64,000 nucleotides of DNA from the NCBI RefSeq assembly GCF_009602705.1, contig NZ_VSWH01000001.1:4637001-4701000 (forward strand), given 5' to 3'. The notes beneath the pieces were generated by a model. The model saw only the letters and a program-made list of their open reading frames with translations, had not been told where the DNA came from and did no database searches. This stretch comes from Chryseobacterium vaccae (GTDB lineage: Bacteria > Bacteroidota > Bacteroidia > Flavobacteriales > Weeksellaceae). Below, piece by piece: positions 1 to 8,826 of the stretch. How positions within the stretch are numbered: position 1 is the stretch's first letter; every line of letters starts with the position of its first letter. The position numbers and the translations under genes were made by a program.

Positions 1-1423
1 CCTTGGCGACACGCTCTCTTTCTCTTTCTTCTCCTTCAAGAATTGCTTTGGTAAGGGCTAGTTCTTCCTTTTGTTTAATATCTTCTATTTTCTGCTGAAG
101 ATTGATCTCTTTCTGCTCAGAAAGCTTTTTACTGTTGGTGTAAATAACAAATAAAAAGGTTAGCAGGCTTATGAGAAATAATAAGGCGAGGCTTAATACC
201 CATAGATAGTAATTCTTTTTATTAACTTCCAGTTGTTTCTGCTTCTTCTCGGCATTAAGAAGCGCTATTTTTTTCTCTTTTTCAGATGCATTAAATTTAG
301 CTTCCAGTTTATTGATTTCCAGTTTTACATTTTCAGTATGCAAGCTGTCGCTCAGTTTTGAATACTTCTTTTCCCAGGCCAAGGCCTGAACCGGATCACC
401 CATGAATTCATTGAGGCTGGATAAATGACTGTAGATGGTTTTCCTGTTGTTAAGGTCCATGCCCAGGGTTTTCTCGGCGAGAACATATTCCAGCAGTTCT
501 TTGGCTTCTTTATATTTTTTAAGCTTTTTATAAGTATCATACTTCTGGAAATAAAACATCTGCATCAGCAGTTTCATATTGAACTTTTTAGTGTAAGACA
601 ATCCTCTTTCTACAGCTTCCAGTGCCTTTTTATTTTCCTGCTGGGTGATAAAATATAAAGCTTTGTGATAAAAGTAAGAAGCATTGGCAGAAGATTCAGG
701 ATAGGGAAGAATCATTTTCTCTGCCTGATCCAGAAATTTTTTCCCAACACTGCCTTTAGCCTGGTAGGAGTAATTTCCTGACCTGCTGAGATAGGCATAA
801 AACAATTCGGTGGAATGAGGGGCTTTTTTTTCAAGAATATGAATGGCTTGGGTATTATAACTTTCTGCTTTTTCAAATTCAGCATTATAGGTCAGCATCA
901 GAGACAGCTGGGTATATAAATAGCCAAGCATTTGGGTCTCTCCATACGGTTCAGCTGCCGGAATGCTCTTTTCAAGCATTATTTTAATACAATAAGGATA
1001 GCCTTCTTTATTTTTCAGGGTAATTCCGTAGCTGTACCAGGATAAAGCTTTATAAAAGTCAGATTTTTTTCCTTTGAATTTTGATAGCGCCTCTATTGCT
1101 TTTTGGTAAGAAACTGCTGCTTTCTCTTTATCCAGGTCAAAATAATACTGACCTTCATAATAAGAATACAAAGCAGCGGTAATAGGATCTTTTTCTCCAG
1201 ATTTTCTGCCGTTTTCCAGATATTTTTTACTTAATGGGGGGGCTGTATTTCTGTAATAATCAGATAAAATAAAATAAGCATCTCTTTTAGAAAGACTGTT
1301 CGTGTTTCCTTTGATTACCTGTTGAAGACTATCTGTATATTTTTTTTCATTAAGAGGAAACAGTTCCTGTGAATACAACGGGAAACAGTTCAAAAAACAT
1401 AAGAAATACAGTATTCTCCTCAT
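1..1423 (-). CDS. TPR-containing sensor histidine kinase, C-terminal part beyond window
   Basis: This gene enters from the left edge and is open without a stop from the ATG at 1421-1423 down to base 1. The protein starts with a signal-like hydrophobic stretch, followed by about 300 residues of TPR-like helical repeats, a coiled-coil, a membrane helix (around NYYLWVLSLALLFL) and a second coiled-coil. It ends in the window with GEERERERVAK, the start of the HisKA_3 dimerisation box; the phosphoacceptor histidine would lie just off the edge. Such proteins are NarL-type hybrid-periplasmic sensor kinases common in Bacteroidota. The ligand is unknown. Because it is truncated, the ATPase domain cannot be checked. 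Confidence 0.85.
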   Translation of the reverse strand, partial: MRRILYFLCFLNCFPLYSQELFPLNEKKYTDSLQQVIKGNTNSLSKRDAYFILSDYYRNTAPPLSKKYLENGRKSGEKDPITAALYSYYEGQYYFDLDKEKAAVSYQKAIEALSKFKGKKSDFYKALSWYSYGITLKNKEGYPYCIKIMLEKSIPAAEPYGETQMLGYLYTQLSLMLTYNAEFEKAESYNTQAIHILEKKAPHSTELFYAYLSRSGNYSYQAKGSVGKKFLDQAEKMILPYPESSANASYFYHKALYFITQQENKKALEAVERGLSYTKKFNMKLLMQMFYFQKYDTYKKLKKYKEAKELLEYVLAEKTLGMDLNNRKTIYSHLSSLNEFMGDPVQALAWEKKYSKLSDSLHTENVKLEINKLEAKFNASEKEKKIALLNAEKKQKQLEVNKKNYYLWVLSLALLFLISLLTFLFVIYTNSKKLSEQKEINLQQKIEDIKQKEELALTKAILEGEERERERVAK

Positions 1424-1609
1424 TATTAGTTCAATTCGAATTTCAAGGGTTGAATATAATTAAAAATCCATCTATTAAAAATACCTAAAAAAAGGTAGAA
1501 AAAATTACATTTTTTTAAGGATTGTATTGTGCTCTTTCCTCTGATAGTTTTGCAGAGGTCTTCAAAGGCAGATTGAAATAACACATAAATTTTAATATCA
1601 ATAAAAAAA

Positions 1610-2102
1610 ATGTTTTTACTGGGGGCTTATTTCCATGTTTGGGATGATGAATGCACAAAGAGTACAGAAAGGAGAGGCACAGGTGAACGTAGACCTTGGT
1701 GTTGCAAATGGATGGGGAATGCCGGTTTATGCAGGATTAGATTATGGTATCCATAACGACATTACTGTAGGGCAGAGTTTAGCTTAGCTTCAGAGAAATA
1801 CTCAGGAGATATCAAAGGAAGATGGATAGGAGCCGGAATTAACGGGAACTATCATTTATACCCTTTTTAAAACCCCCAATAAATGGGATGTGTATGCAGC
1901 AGCAACACTGGCTTACAACTCATTTTCTTATTGCTACAACGGATCAGATTATGATTATATCAGTGATGAATCTTCAGGTGTAGGATTTGCAGGACAGGCA
2001 GGTGCCAGATATTATTTCACCGATCATTTAGCTGTTAATGTGGAAGTAGGAGGTGGAACATTTGCTTCAGGAGGGAAAATCGGACTTTCTTACAAGTTTT
2101 AG
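1610..2102 (+). pseudogene. Outer-membrane beta-barrel protein, broken by frameshifts
   Basis: Reading the three forward frames in turn gives one continuous protein: a signal-peptide-like start ending in MNAQ, alternating barrel strands, and a C-terminal aromatic residue in GLSYKF typical of outer-membrane barrels. The frame breaks near 1626-1634 (two bases short in a T run), near 1769-1773 (a G missing in the GGG run before CAG) and near 1855-1870 (around T/A/C runs). An in-frame TAG at about 1785 and a TAA at about 1868 result. The longest intact piece is 1890-2102. All lesions sit at homopolymers, so sequencing error is an alternative to true decay. The exact barrel family is not recognised. 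Confidence 0.7.
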
Positions 2103-2217
2103 GATTCCAAAAAAATATAAGATACATCATACACAAACATATATAACAAACTTTTCATCTTTTTACCTATAAAGCCTTATGACGACAGAGCTTTAAAAGT
2201 GATACTTTCTCATGAAT

Positions 2218-2245
2218 ACCACGGAATTATCCGTGGTTTTCTTTT
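2218..2245 (+). terminator. Intrinsic terminator after the barrel gene
   Basis: A perfect 8-bp stem ACCACGGA/TCCGTGGT with an ATTA loop is followed by a T-rich run. It lies about 115 bases after the end of the broken barrel gene. Confidence 0.65.
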
Positions 2246-2257
2246 GATTTGATTAAA

Positions 2258-2290
2258 CAAAAAAAGACTGTTATGCACAGTCTTTTTAAT
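2258..2290 (-). terminator. Intrinsic terminator of tyrS
   Basis: The inverted repeat AAAAAGACTG/CAGTCTTTTT with a 7-base loop lies just past the tyrS stop codon. The A and T tracts on both sides would let it work in either direction. Confidence 0.75.
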
Positions 2291-2308
2291 TGTATTTGTA
2301 TAGCCTTT

Positions 2309-3604
2309 TTACTGAACTTTTACAATAAAATAGCTTTTCTTACCTTTTTGTAACAACAGGAATTTACTGTCAATAAGGTCAGTTTCATTGGCTGTATAGG
2401 TATCGTTTACTTTTTGCTTGTTCACAGAAATGGAGTTTCCTTTCATTTCTCTCTGGGCCTCACTTTTAGACTTAAGAAATCCTGATTTTTCAGAAAGAAG
2501 ATCAATAATGTTTATTCCCAAAACGTCTGCTTTTGCAATTTCTTTTTGTGGAACGCCGTCAAAAACCTCAAGGAAAGTTTCCTCATCAAGGCTCACCAGA
2601 TCTTCAGCGGTTGAGCGTCCGAAAAGAATTTCAGAAGCTTTAAGCGCTTTTTCGTATTCCTCCCTTCCATGTACCCATACTGTAACTTCTTCGGCCAGCT
2701 TTTTCTGAAGCTTTCTTTCATGGGCCGCTGTTTTGTGCTCTTCAATTAAAGCTTCGATTTCTTCTTTGCTTAAGAAAGTATAGAACTTAATGAATCTTTC
2801 AGCGTCTTCATCGGTAGCATTCAGCCAGAACTGGTAGAATTTATAAGGTGAAGTTTTCTTTTTATCAAGCCAGTAGTTTTCTCCGCTCTCAGACTTTCCG
2901 AATTTAGAACCATCAGCTTTCGTGATCAAGGGAACAGTCAGTGCAAAAGCTTCTCCCTGAGCTTTTCTGCGGATAAGTTCAGTACCTGTGGTAATATTTC
3001 CCCACTGGTCAGAACCTCCCATCTGAAGTTTAACATTGTTGTTCTGATACAGGTGAAGGAAATCATATCCCTGGATCAGCTGGTAGGTAAATTCTGTAAA
3101 ACTCATTCCGTCAGCACCGCTTTCTCCGGAAAATCTTTTCTTTACAGAATCTTTGGCCATCATATAGTTTACCGTGATGTTCTTTCCTACATTTTTGGCA
3201 AAATCAAGGAAGGAAATATTCTTCATCCAGTCGTAGTTGTTCACCAGTTCAGCTTTGTTAGGACCGCTTCCTTCAAAATCTAAAAATCGTGAAAGCTGAT
3301 TCTTCAGACAGTCTACGTAATGAAGAAGGGTTTCTTCATCCAGAAGATTTCTCTCTGCGGATTTTCCGGACGGATCTCCAATCATTCCTGTAGCACCACC
3401 TACCAATGCAACAGGCTTATGCCCGTGCTGTTGAAAATGTGCCAGTATTTTTATCTGGATAAGACTTCCGATATGCAAAGAATCTGCAGTCGGGTCAAAA
3501 CCAATATATGCAGTAGTTACCTCTTTATTCAGCTGTTCATCGGTTCCCGGCATCATATCGGCAAAAAGACCACGCCATTTTAGTTCTTCTATAAAGGAAT
3601 TCAT
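2309..3604 (-). CDS. tyrS: Tyrosyl-tRNA synthetase
   Basis: Class I aminoacyl-tRNA synthetase that charges tRNA-Tyr with tyrosine in the cytosol. The 431 residues match the usual bacterial TyrRS length. The HIGH-class motif appears as HIGS (residues 44-47) and the KMSKS-class motif as KFGKS near residue 235. The C-terminal part, around residues 355-431, is the S4-like RNA-binding domain ([12 protein letters not shown] onward). It is monocistronic, with its own -7 promoter box at 3634-3641 and a terminator at 2258-2290. Confidence 0.97.
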   Translation of the reverse strand: MNSFIEELKWRGLFADMMPGTDEQLNKEVTTAYIGFDPTADSLHIGSLIQIKILAHFQQHGHKPVALVGGATGMIGDPSGKSAERNLLDEETLLHYVDCLKNQLSRFLDFEGSGPNKAELVNNYDWMKNISFLDFAKNVGKNITVNYMMAKDSVKKRFSGESGADGMSFTEFTYQLIQGYDFLHLYQNNNVKLQMGGSDQWGNITTGTELIRRKAQGEAFALTVPLITKADGSKFGKSESGENYWLDKKKTSPYKFYQFWLNATDEDAERFIKFYTFLSKEEIEALIEEHKTAAHERKLQKKLAEEVTVWVHGREEYEKALKASEILFGRSTAEDLVSLDEETFLEVFDGVPQKEIAKADVLGINIIDLLSEKSGFLKSKSEAQREMKGNSISVNKQKVNDTYTANETDLIDSKFLLLQKGKKSYFIVKVQ

Positions 3605-3633
3605 CTCTATTTTCTGTTTAAAATTTTACGGTG

Positions 3634-3641
3634 CAAAGATA
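3634..3641 (-). promoter_or_regulatory. -7 promoter box of tyrS
   Basis: On the minus strand the sequence is TATCTTTG followed by CACC, an exact match to the Bacteroidota -7 consensus TAnnTTTG, about 30 bases before the tyrS start. I see no convincing -33 TTTG at the ideal spacing. Confidence 0.7.
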
Positions 3642-3700
3642 ATAAATTCAGAAGTATGATCATGAAAGGCAAAAAGAGGAATTTCAAATTGAATCTGCTC

Positions 3701-3731
3701 TTTGCAAATTCAGCCTAAAAAGCTATATTTG
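3701..3731 (+). promoter_or_regulatory. -33/-7 promoter of ECF sigma gene
   Basis: TTTG at 3701-3704 and TATATTTG at 3724-3731 are separated by 19 bases, matching the Bacteroidota -33/-7 consensus. The -7 box ends only six bases before the ATG at 3738, so the transcript may be almost leaderless. This placement rules out an upstream in-frame start at 3702. Confidence 0.75.
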
Positions 3732-3737
3732 TTAGTG

Positions 3738-4298
3738 ATGAACGACGAACAGTTATTTCTGCTTATTCAGAAAGCGAAAGAAAAAGACCAGAAAGCCCAG
3801 ACTAAACTCATTAATATTTTTTGGGTGGATGTTTTCTCTTTTGTGATGAAGAAGGTAAGAGATGAAAATGATGCAGACGAAATTACAGTCAATGTTTTTT
3901 CAAAAGTGCTGTCGAAATTGGATATGTATGATCCGCATTTCCAGTTTAAAACCTGGATTCTTACTATTGCCCAGAATACCGTCATCGATTTCTGGAGGAA
4001 AAAAAGCCGTGAAAACCAGGATGCCACTGAAAATCTTGACGAGGTAAAAAATCAATATGCTAAATCTCCGGAAGAACTGATGATCTCTGATGAAGAACAG
4101 AAAAAGATCATTAAAACCATTGAGTCTCTGGATGCCAATTATCAGGATATTATCAAACTGAGATTCTTTGAAGAAAAAAGTATCAAAGAAATTTCTGAAG
4201 AGCTGGGAATTTCTGTTGCCAATACCAAAGTAAGGGTAATGCGCGCTAAAAAAGTACTGGCCGAACTGCTGAAAAATAACGAATTTGAAGACAGCTAA
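3738..4298 (+). CDS. RNA polymerase sigma-70 family (ECF-type) factor
   Basis: Cytosolic sigma factor of about 186 residues with the two-domain ECF layout. Region 2 covers roughly residues 25-90, with the DEITVNVFSKV and WILTIAQNTVIDFWRKK helices. Region 4 covers about residues 130-180, with a helix-turn-helix in SIKEISEELGISVANTKVRVMRAKK. I chose ATG 3738 because a -33/-7 promoter overlaps the region upstream. No anti-sigma gene follows; the next 620 bases are repeats, so how it is held inactive is unclear. It is divergent from tyrS. Confidence 0.92.
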   Translation: MNDEQLFLLIQKAKEKDQKAQTKLINIFWVDVFSFVMKKVRDENDADEITVNVFSKVLSKLDMYDPHFQFKTWILTIAQNTVIDFWRKKSRENQDATENLDEVKNQYAKSPEELMISDEEQKKIIKTIESLDANYQDIIKLRFFEEKSIKEISEELGISVANTKVRVMRAKKVLAELLKNNEFEDS

Positions 4299-4373
4299 AT
4301 TCGATTTCTCCCACGGATCACCTCAGATTACACTAATGTTGGCGAATATTTTTTCTCTCGCAGACGGTGTAAG

Positions 4374-4425
4374 CTTTGGCTAAAGCCAGAGAATTGATTG
4401 TTTTGATTTAGGCGGACTAAACAGA
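4374..4425 (-). repeat. GGCTTTAGCC-type intergenic repeat, copy 1
   Basis: Carries TGGCTAAAGCCA, then about 25 AT-rich bases, then GGCGGACTAAAC. The same arrangement occurs at 13211-13265 and 27362-27440 in the opposite orientation. Confidence 0.5.
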
Positions 4426-4450
4426 AGAGAAGATGTTTGTCAGTATTTTT

Positions 4451-4562
4451 TCTCTCGCAAATTTTACAGATTACGCAGATTTCTTATTGGGTTTATAAAT
4501 AAAAATCGTAGATTTTTAAAATCTCATGTATACTTCTATGCGTTAAGTTTTAAACTTAAAAA
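4451..4562 (+). repeat. CGCAGATT-type intergenic repeat, copy 1
   Basis: Starts with TCTCTCGCA and two CAGATT units, then AAAATCGTAGATTT and a conserved AT-rich tail containing a GTTAAGTTTTAAACTTAA-like end. It aligns over its full length with 48121-48232 in the same orientation. Confidence 0.55.
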
Positions 4563-4897
4563 AAACTCAAGCGTTAAAAACTTTCGTGGGTTAATATTTC
4601 CCGCAGATCTCACGAGTTCCACTGATGTTTGTGGATATTTTTCTCTCGGATTTTCAAATTAATCCAAAATCGTATACCAGTCATAAAATGGTTCCTTCCA
4701 GTTCGCAATTTTCACAGGAAAAGATCTGTGTCATCTGAGTGATCCGTGGGAAATTATTAATTTTACCTTCTACCAAGACCTTTCATATTTTGCGTTTATC
4801 CAACAATTTCAACATCTGCCATATCAGATATATATTAATATCTCCAATTATCATTTTCATCAATTTCTCCGGTAGATGGTTTCCATTAAAAATTACG

Positions 4898-4905
4898 TAA
4901 CTTTG
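4898..4905 (+). promoter_or_regulatory. -7 promoter box of lipA
   Basis: TAACTTTG matches the Bacteroidota TAnnTTTG box and ends 16 bases before the lipA start codon. Confidence 0.65.
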
Positions 4906-4921
4906 AACTTCAATTTTAGAA

Positions 4922-5788
4922 ATGGAAAATTTAGTTCAAGATACTACCGTTCAGAAACCAAAGTGGATCCGTGTGAAACTTCCTACCGGAAAGAACTACA
5001 GAGAACTTAGAACTTTGGTAGACAAATATAAATTAAATACCATATGCCAGAGCGGAAGCTGCCCGAATATGGGTGAATGCTGGGGAGAAGGTACAGCTAC
5101 CTTTATGATTTTGGGGAATATCTGTACCCGAAGCTGTGGATTTTGTGGCGTAAAAACAGGAAAACCGCTGGATGTAAACTGGGATGAGCCTGAAAAAGTA
5201 GCCCGTTCAATCAAATTAATGAAGATTAAACACGCTGTTCTTACGTCAGTAGACCGTGATGATCTGAAAGATATGGGGTCTATCCTTTGGGGCGAAACTG
5301 TAAACGCTGTAAGAAGAATCTCTCCGGGAACCACCATGGAAACACTTATTCCTGATTTTCAGGGAATCACCAAACATATTGACCGTTTGGTAGAAGTGGC
5401 TCCGGAAGTGATTTCGCACAATATGGAAACAGTAAAACGTTTAACAAGAGAAGTGAGAATTCAGGCTAAATACGAAAGAAGCCTTGAAGTACTGAGATAT
5501 TTGAAAGAAGCCGGGCAACGAAGAACCAAAACAGGAGTTATGCTTGGATTAGGCGAAACGAAAGATGAGGTTTTCCAGACTATTGAAGACATCAGAAATG
5601 CCAATGTAGACGTTATTACACTGGGGCAGTATCTTCAGCCTACCAAAAAGCATCTTCCTGTAAAGAAATTCATTACCCCGGAAGAGTTTGATGAGCTTGG
5701 AGATTTTGCGAGAAGCTTAGGTTTCAGACATGTGGAAAGTTCACCACTTGTAAGAAGCTCTTATCATGCAGAAAAGCATATTCACTAA
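4922..5788 (+). CDS. lipA: Lipoyl synthase
   Basis: Radical-SAM enzyme that inserts two sulfur atoms into octanoyl groups on lipoyl domains to form lipoate. The 288 residues fit the family. The N-terminal auxiliary cluster motif CX4CX5C is at C42, C47 and C53; the radical-SAM CX3CX2C is at C68, C72 and C75. The C-terminal RSSY motif, whose serine ligates the auxiliary cluster, is present. The gene has its own -7 box and terminator and no lipB neighbour in the window. Confidence 0.97.
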   Translation: MENLVQDTTVQKPKWIRVKLPTGKNYRELRTLVDKYKLNTICQSGSCPNMGECWGEGTATFMILGNICTRSCGFCGVKTGKPLDVNWDEPEKVARSIKLMKIKHAVLTSVDRDDLKDMGSILWGETVNAVRRISPGTTMETLIPDFQGITKHIDRLVEVAPEVISHNMETVKRLTREVRIQAKYERSLEVLRYLKEAGQRRTKTGVMLGLGETKDEVFQTIEDIRNANVDVITLGQYLQPTKKHLPVKKFITPEEFDELGDFARSLGFRHVESSPLVRSSYHAEKHIH

Positions 5789-5795
5789 AAAATAA

Positions 5796-5826
5796 AAACC
5801 GTTCAGCAATGAGCGGTTTCTTTTTT
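5796..5826 (+). terminator. Terminator of lipA
   Basis: Stem AAACCG/CGGTTT, extended by TCA/TGA pairing across a bulge, followed by a T run, lies 8 bases after the lipA stop. Confidence 0.75.
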
Positions 5827-5964
5827 ATGTTGTAGAGAGAGGGAGATAATAAACGGATAGATGATAGACATTCGGGTTAATACTATAAAAATGGATCAAA
5901 ATAGGTTTTGCCTGATGATGGGTACAGAACTGCAGCCTAAAACCTTTACCACCTACTGGACCGT

Positions 5965-6864
5965 TCATTTATTACAGGCCGAATCCCTGGCAATCTCTGC
6001 AATCCGTCCATTGATTTCAATTGCTTTAAAATGTTTTTTCCTGAATTCTGACGGGGTATCTCCCGTATGCTGTTTGAAGAGCTTATTAAAATACGACAGA
6101 CTTTCAAAACCTACCTGAAAACAGACTTCCGTCACAGAATAATCTTTCAGCAGAAAAATTTTAGCCTGGTTGATCCTGTAATTATTCACAAAATCTGTAA
6201 AGGTCATATTCGTCTGCTTTTTAAAGTAACGGCAGAAAGCCGGAGTACTCAGGCTGACGATGGCTGCAATCTCGTTGACATTGGGCTTTTTATCATAATT
6301 TTCGTGAATATAATCATAGATCGTCCCCATTCTGATCTTGTCATTCAGAAACCATTTGATCCTGGTGTCTTCATTATTGAGTTCTCTTACTTCAGTAGAA
6401 TCTGCAAGGATCTGAAGAATTTCAATCAGGCCCATTAATGATTCAAAAGAATTTTTTTCTTTGATAATCTGGAGTTTTTCGACCACGATGTCTTTAGTTG
6501 TTCCAAAAAATGAAAGCCCCAGATAAGATTTTTCTAAAAGTGTTCTGATATTTTCAAATTCAGGAACAGGAAGAATGATATCCTGGAGAAAATTTTCCCG
6601 CATCTGCAATACCAGCTGCCTGCATTCTGTTTGAATACCATAATCAAAGTTGAGATGGGGAACATTGGCTCCAATCAGTAAAAGATCGCTGTCTGTAAAA
6701 CCTGAAATATCCTTTCCTACGTGGCGGATACCATTGAGAGCTTCTACGTATACAAGCTCTATTTCAGGGTGATAATGCCAGAAAAAACAATTTTTCAGCG
6801 AAGGAGAAAACAGCTTGAAAGATTTTCCTTTTTCAAACTCTATAATTTCTTTCTGAATTTTCAT
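5965..6864 (-). CDS. AraC-family transcriptional regulator
   Basis: A 299-residue DNA-binding regulator. The N-terminal half (about residues 15-110) looks like the cupin-type ligand-sensing domain, with the motif WHYHPEIELVYVEAL. The C-terminal ~100 residues (about 190-290) carry the two AraC helix-turn-helices, the second ending in VGFESLSYFNKLFKQHTGDTPSEFR. It is divergent from the MFS exporter at 7038 across 173 bases, so it probably controls that gene, itself, or both. The inducer is not evident. Confidence 0.93.
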   Translation of the reverse strand: MKIQKEIIEFEKGKSFKLFSPSLKNCFFWHYHPEIELVYVEALNGIRHVGKDISGFTDSDLLLIGANVPHLNFDYGIQTECRQLVLQMRENFLQDIILPVPEFENIRTLLEKSYLGLSFFGTTKDIVVEKLQIIKEKNSFESLMGLIEILQILADSTEVRELNNEDTRIKWFLNDKIRMGTIYDYIHENYDKKPNVNEIAAIVSLSTPAFCRYFKKQTNMTFTDFVNNYRINQAKIFLLKDYSVTEVCFQVGFESLSYFNKLFKQHTGDTPSEFRKKHFKAIEINGRIAEIARDSACNK

Positions 6865-7037
6865 TTTGTTCTCATTTGATTGTTTACAGATTTAAAATTA
6901 AATAAAAAGGTTAATATGGAGCAAATTTTTATCATTTCAAGAGAGGTGAAAGTCAATCTTTCTTTCGATTTTTGCACTGTCAAAATAAGATAGGAATCAT
7001 ACTTACTATTGACCAGTTAATTTAAAAAGAATATACA

Positions 7038-8237
7038 ATGAAGATTGATAAAAGGATCATCCCGCTGGCTATCGGCGGTTTGGGAATAGGAACAACGGAG
7101 TTTACCGTCATGGGACTGCTGCCGGATATTGCTAAAACATTACAGATCACCATTCCGCAGGCGGGTCACATGATTTCTGCTTACGCAATGGGAGTCGTAA
7201 TCGGAGCGCCGATTCTGATCGGTTATTCCGTGAAATTCCCGCCGAAAAAAGTACTGATGGTTTTAATGGTTCTTTTCACCTTATTTAACGGATTATCTGC
7301 AATCGCTCCCGATTATACCACCATGCTGATCATCAGATTTATGTCCGGACTTCCACACGGGGCATTTTTCGGAGTGGGAACGGTTGTAGCATCCAGGATG
7401 GCAGGAAAAGGGAAGGAAGCATTCTATATATCCCTGATGTTTACGGGACTTACGGTCGCGAATCTGATCATGGTTCCATTGGTCACGTACATTGGTCACG
7501 TGTATCACTGGAGACTATACTTTGCTATTGTGGCTTTGATCGGTATTTTTGCCTTATTGTTCCTGAAGTTATGGCTTCCGGCTATAGAGGCCAATCAGGA
7601 TACCCATTTCCTTGAAGAGTTGAAATTTCTGAAAAAGAAACAGGCATGGCTGGTGCTGGCTATTACAGCGATCGGATTTGGAGGTCTTTTTACGTGGTTC
7701 AGTTATATTACCCCTTTAATGACGGTGGTAGCAGGTATTGAAAGCAGCCGGATGGCCTATGTAATGATTCTTGCAGGCGGGGGAATGGTAGTAGGAAACC
7801 TTGCCGGTGGTTTTGTTTCTGACCGATTGGGCCCGGAAAAAACATGTGCGCTTCTGATTTTTCTGATGATGATTTCTTTGGCAGGTGTATTTTTCCTTTC
7901 GGAGCATCAGAATATCGCACTTATTCTGACATTTGTGTGCGGGGCACTGTCTATGTCGGTGGCAGCACCTATCAACATTATGATGATGAAGGCAGCACCT
8001 AAAAGTGAAATGATGGCCGCCGCATTTATGCAGGCAGCTTTTAATATTGCCAATGCGATGGGAGCATTTTTAGGAGGAATTCCTCTGGAATACAAGCTGC
8101 CCTACAATTACCCGTCACTGGTAGGGGTGGGAATGACCTTTATCGGGCTTGCTGTCAGCGTGCGCTATATGTATCTGTACAGATCAGAAACGCTGGTAGA
8201 AGAGCCTTCTGCAGAATGTGTATCTTGTGATAAATAA
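7038..8237 (+). CDS. MFS transporter, AraJ/sugar-efflux type
   Basis: Inner-membrane major facilitator of 399 residues with about 12 hydrophobic helices. The start IPLAIGGLGIGTTEFTVMG and the motif LPDIAKTLQITIPQAGHMIS are typical of the AraJ/YdhP/PbuE branch, which exports arabinose-like sugars, nucleosides or drugs. Substrate cannot be read from sequence. Neighbouring divergent AraC regulator suggests inducible expression. The tail is rich in Glu and Cys (EEPSAECVSC), which is unusual but short. Confidence 0.92.
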   Translation: MKIDKRIIPLAIGGLGIGTTEFTVMGLLPDIAKTLQITIPQAGHMISAYAMGVVIGAPILIGYSVKFPPKKVLMVLMVLFTLFNGLSAIAPDYTTMLIIRFMSGLPHGAFFGVGTVVASRMAGKGKEAFYISLMFTGLTVANLIMVPLVTYIGHVYHWRLYFAIVALIGIFALLFLKLWLPAIEANQDTHFLEELKFLKKKQAWLVLAITAIGFGGLFTWFSYITPLMTVVAGIESSRMAYVMILAGGGMVVGNLAGGFVSDRLGPEKTCALLIFLMMISLAGVFFLSEHQNIALILTFVCGALSMSVAAPINIMMMKAAPKSEMMAAAFMQAAFNIANAMGAFLGGIPLEYKLPYNYPSLVGVGMTFIGLAVSVRYMYLYRSETLVEEPSAECVSCDK

Positions 8238-8275
8238 ATCATGAAAAAAAAATTACGGTAAAAAAATGTAAAAGA

Positions 8276-8315
8276 AAACCGGGTTGTATTCTCTATTGAT
8301 ACAACCCGTTTTTTA
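8276..8315. terminator. Bidirectional terminator
   Basis: A perfect 10-bp stem CGGGTTGTAT/ATACAACCCG with a 9-base loop and flanking A and T tracts lies between the convergent MFS gene and the SpoIIAA-like gene. Confidence 0.85.
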
Positions 8316-8330
8316 TGGGTATGAAATAGT

Positions 8331-8711
8331 TTATGCTTCTACTTCATTACCGTTTTTGCACCAGTAGAGTGCATTGTATAAATTTTCTTTCGGGAAAGAT
8401 TTAAATTCTCCCGGCATCAGGACGCTGAAAATGTCCGTAAAGTTCTGTACCCCTTCTTTATCCGTAACAATAGCAGTACGGTTCCATTTAGCAAGATTTT
8501 TCAACCCCAAAAGCACATCTTCAAACCATGCTCCCATGGTAAACTTATCCAAATCGGTATCCAGATAAAATAAGTAATTCAGCTCCCCAAACTGGTCCAC
8601 TTTTTCTTTAACATGTGGAAATACCAGATTTTCAAAATCCTCTTTCGTTACTTCTCCCGTTGCATTAAATGCTGCAACATTTTCAGGAGCTTCTGGAATA
8701 ATCGTTATCAT
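8331..8711 (-). CDS. SpoIIAA-like STAS/SpoIIAA family protein
   Basis: A 126-residue cytosolic protein without signal or membrane segment. The pattern FNATGEVTKEDFENLVFP at the start, the ASP-rich LDTDLDKFTMGAWFEDVLLG middle and the ending with FPKENLYNALYW fit the SpoIIAA-like (PF11964) family, whose molecular role is largely unknown. It stands alone, convergent with the MFS gene. Assignment is by overall pattern only. Confidence 0.75.
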   Translation of the reverse strand: MITIIPEAPENVAAFNATGEVTKEDFENLVFPHVKEKVDQFGELNYLFYLDTDLDKFTMGAWFEDVLLGLKNLAKWNRTAIVTDKEGVQNFTDIFSVLMPGEFKSFPKENLYNALYWCKNGNEVEA

Positions 8712-8826
8712 AATGAATATTTTAATGTGGTTTAGTTTTAGTCAGAGAACAATAATTGCACCATAAATCAATTATTAATAGTTAAAATACTTATAAATAT
8801 TGCTATTTTTATTGTAAAATATTAAT

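Larger units (their letters stand above)
4307..4753. repeat. Intergenic element with terminal inverted repeats
   Basis: The 620 bases between the sigma factor gene and lipA contain no credible gene. The left end 4307-4333 (core CCACGGATCACCTCAGAT) is inverted at 4728-4753 (core ATCTGAGTGATCCGTGGG). A direct repeat lies inside: 4310-4365 resembles 4599-4650, both ending in TTTTTCTCTCG. The inner part also holds a copy of the CGCAGATT element (4451-4562) and a GGCTAAAGCC-type repeat (4374-4425). It could be a composite, non-coding mobile relic. Confidence 0.55.

Noticed and set aside
4299..4921. tRNA or small RNA gene in the gap before lipA
   Set aside because: No cloverleaf or CCA end was found; the structure is explained by the inverted repeats.
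5861..6118. 85-residue plus-strand frame overlapping the AraC gene
   Set aside because: It overlaps the conserved AraC C-terminus on the other strand and has no family resemblance.
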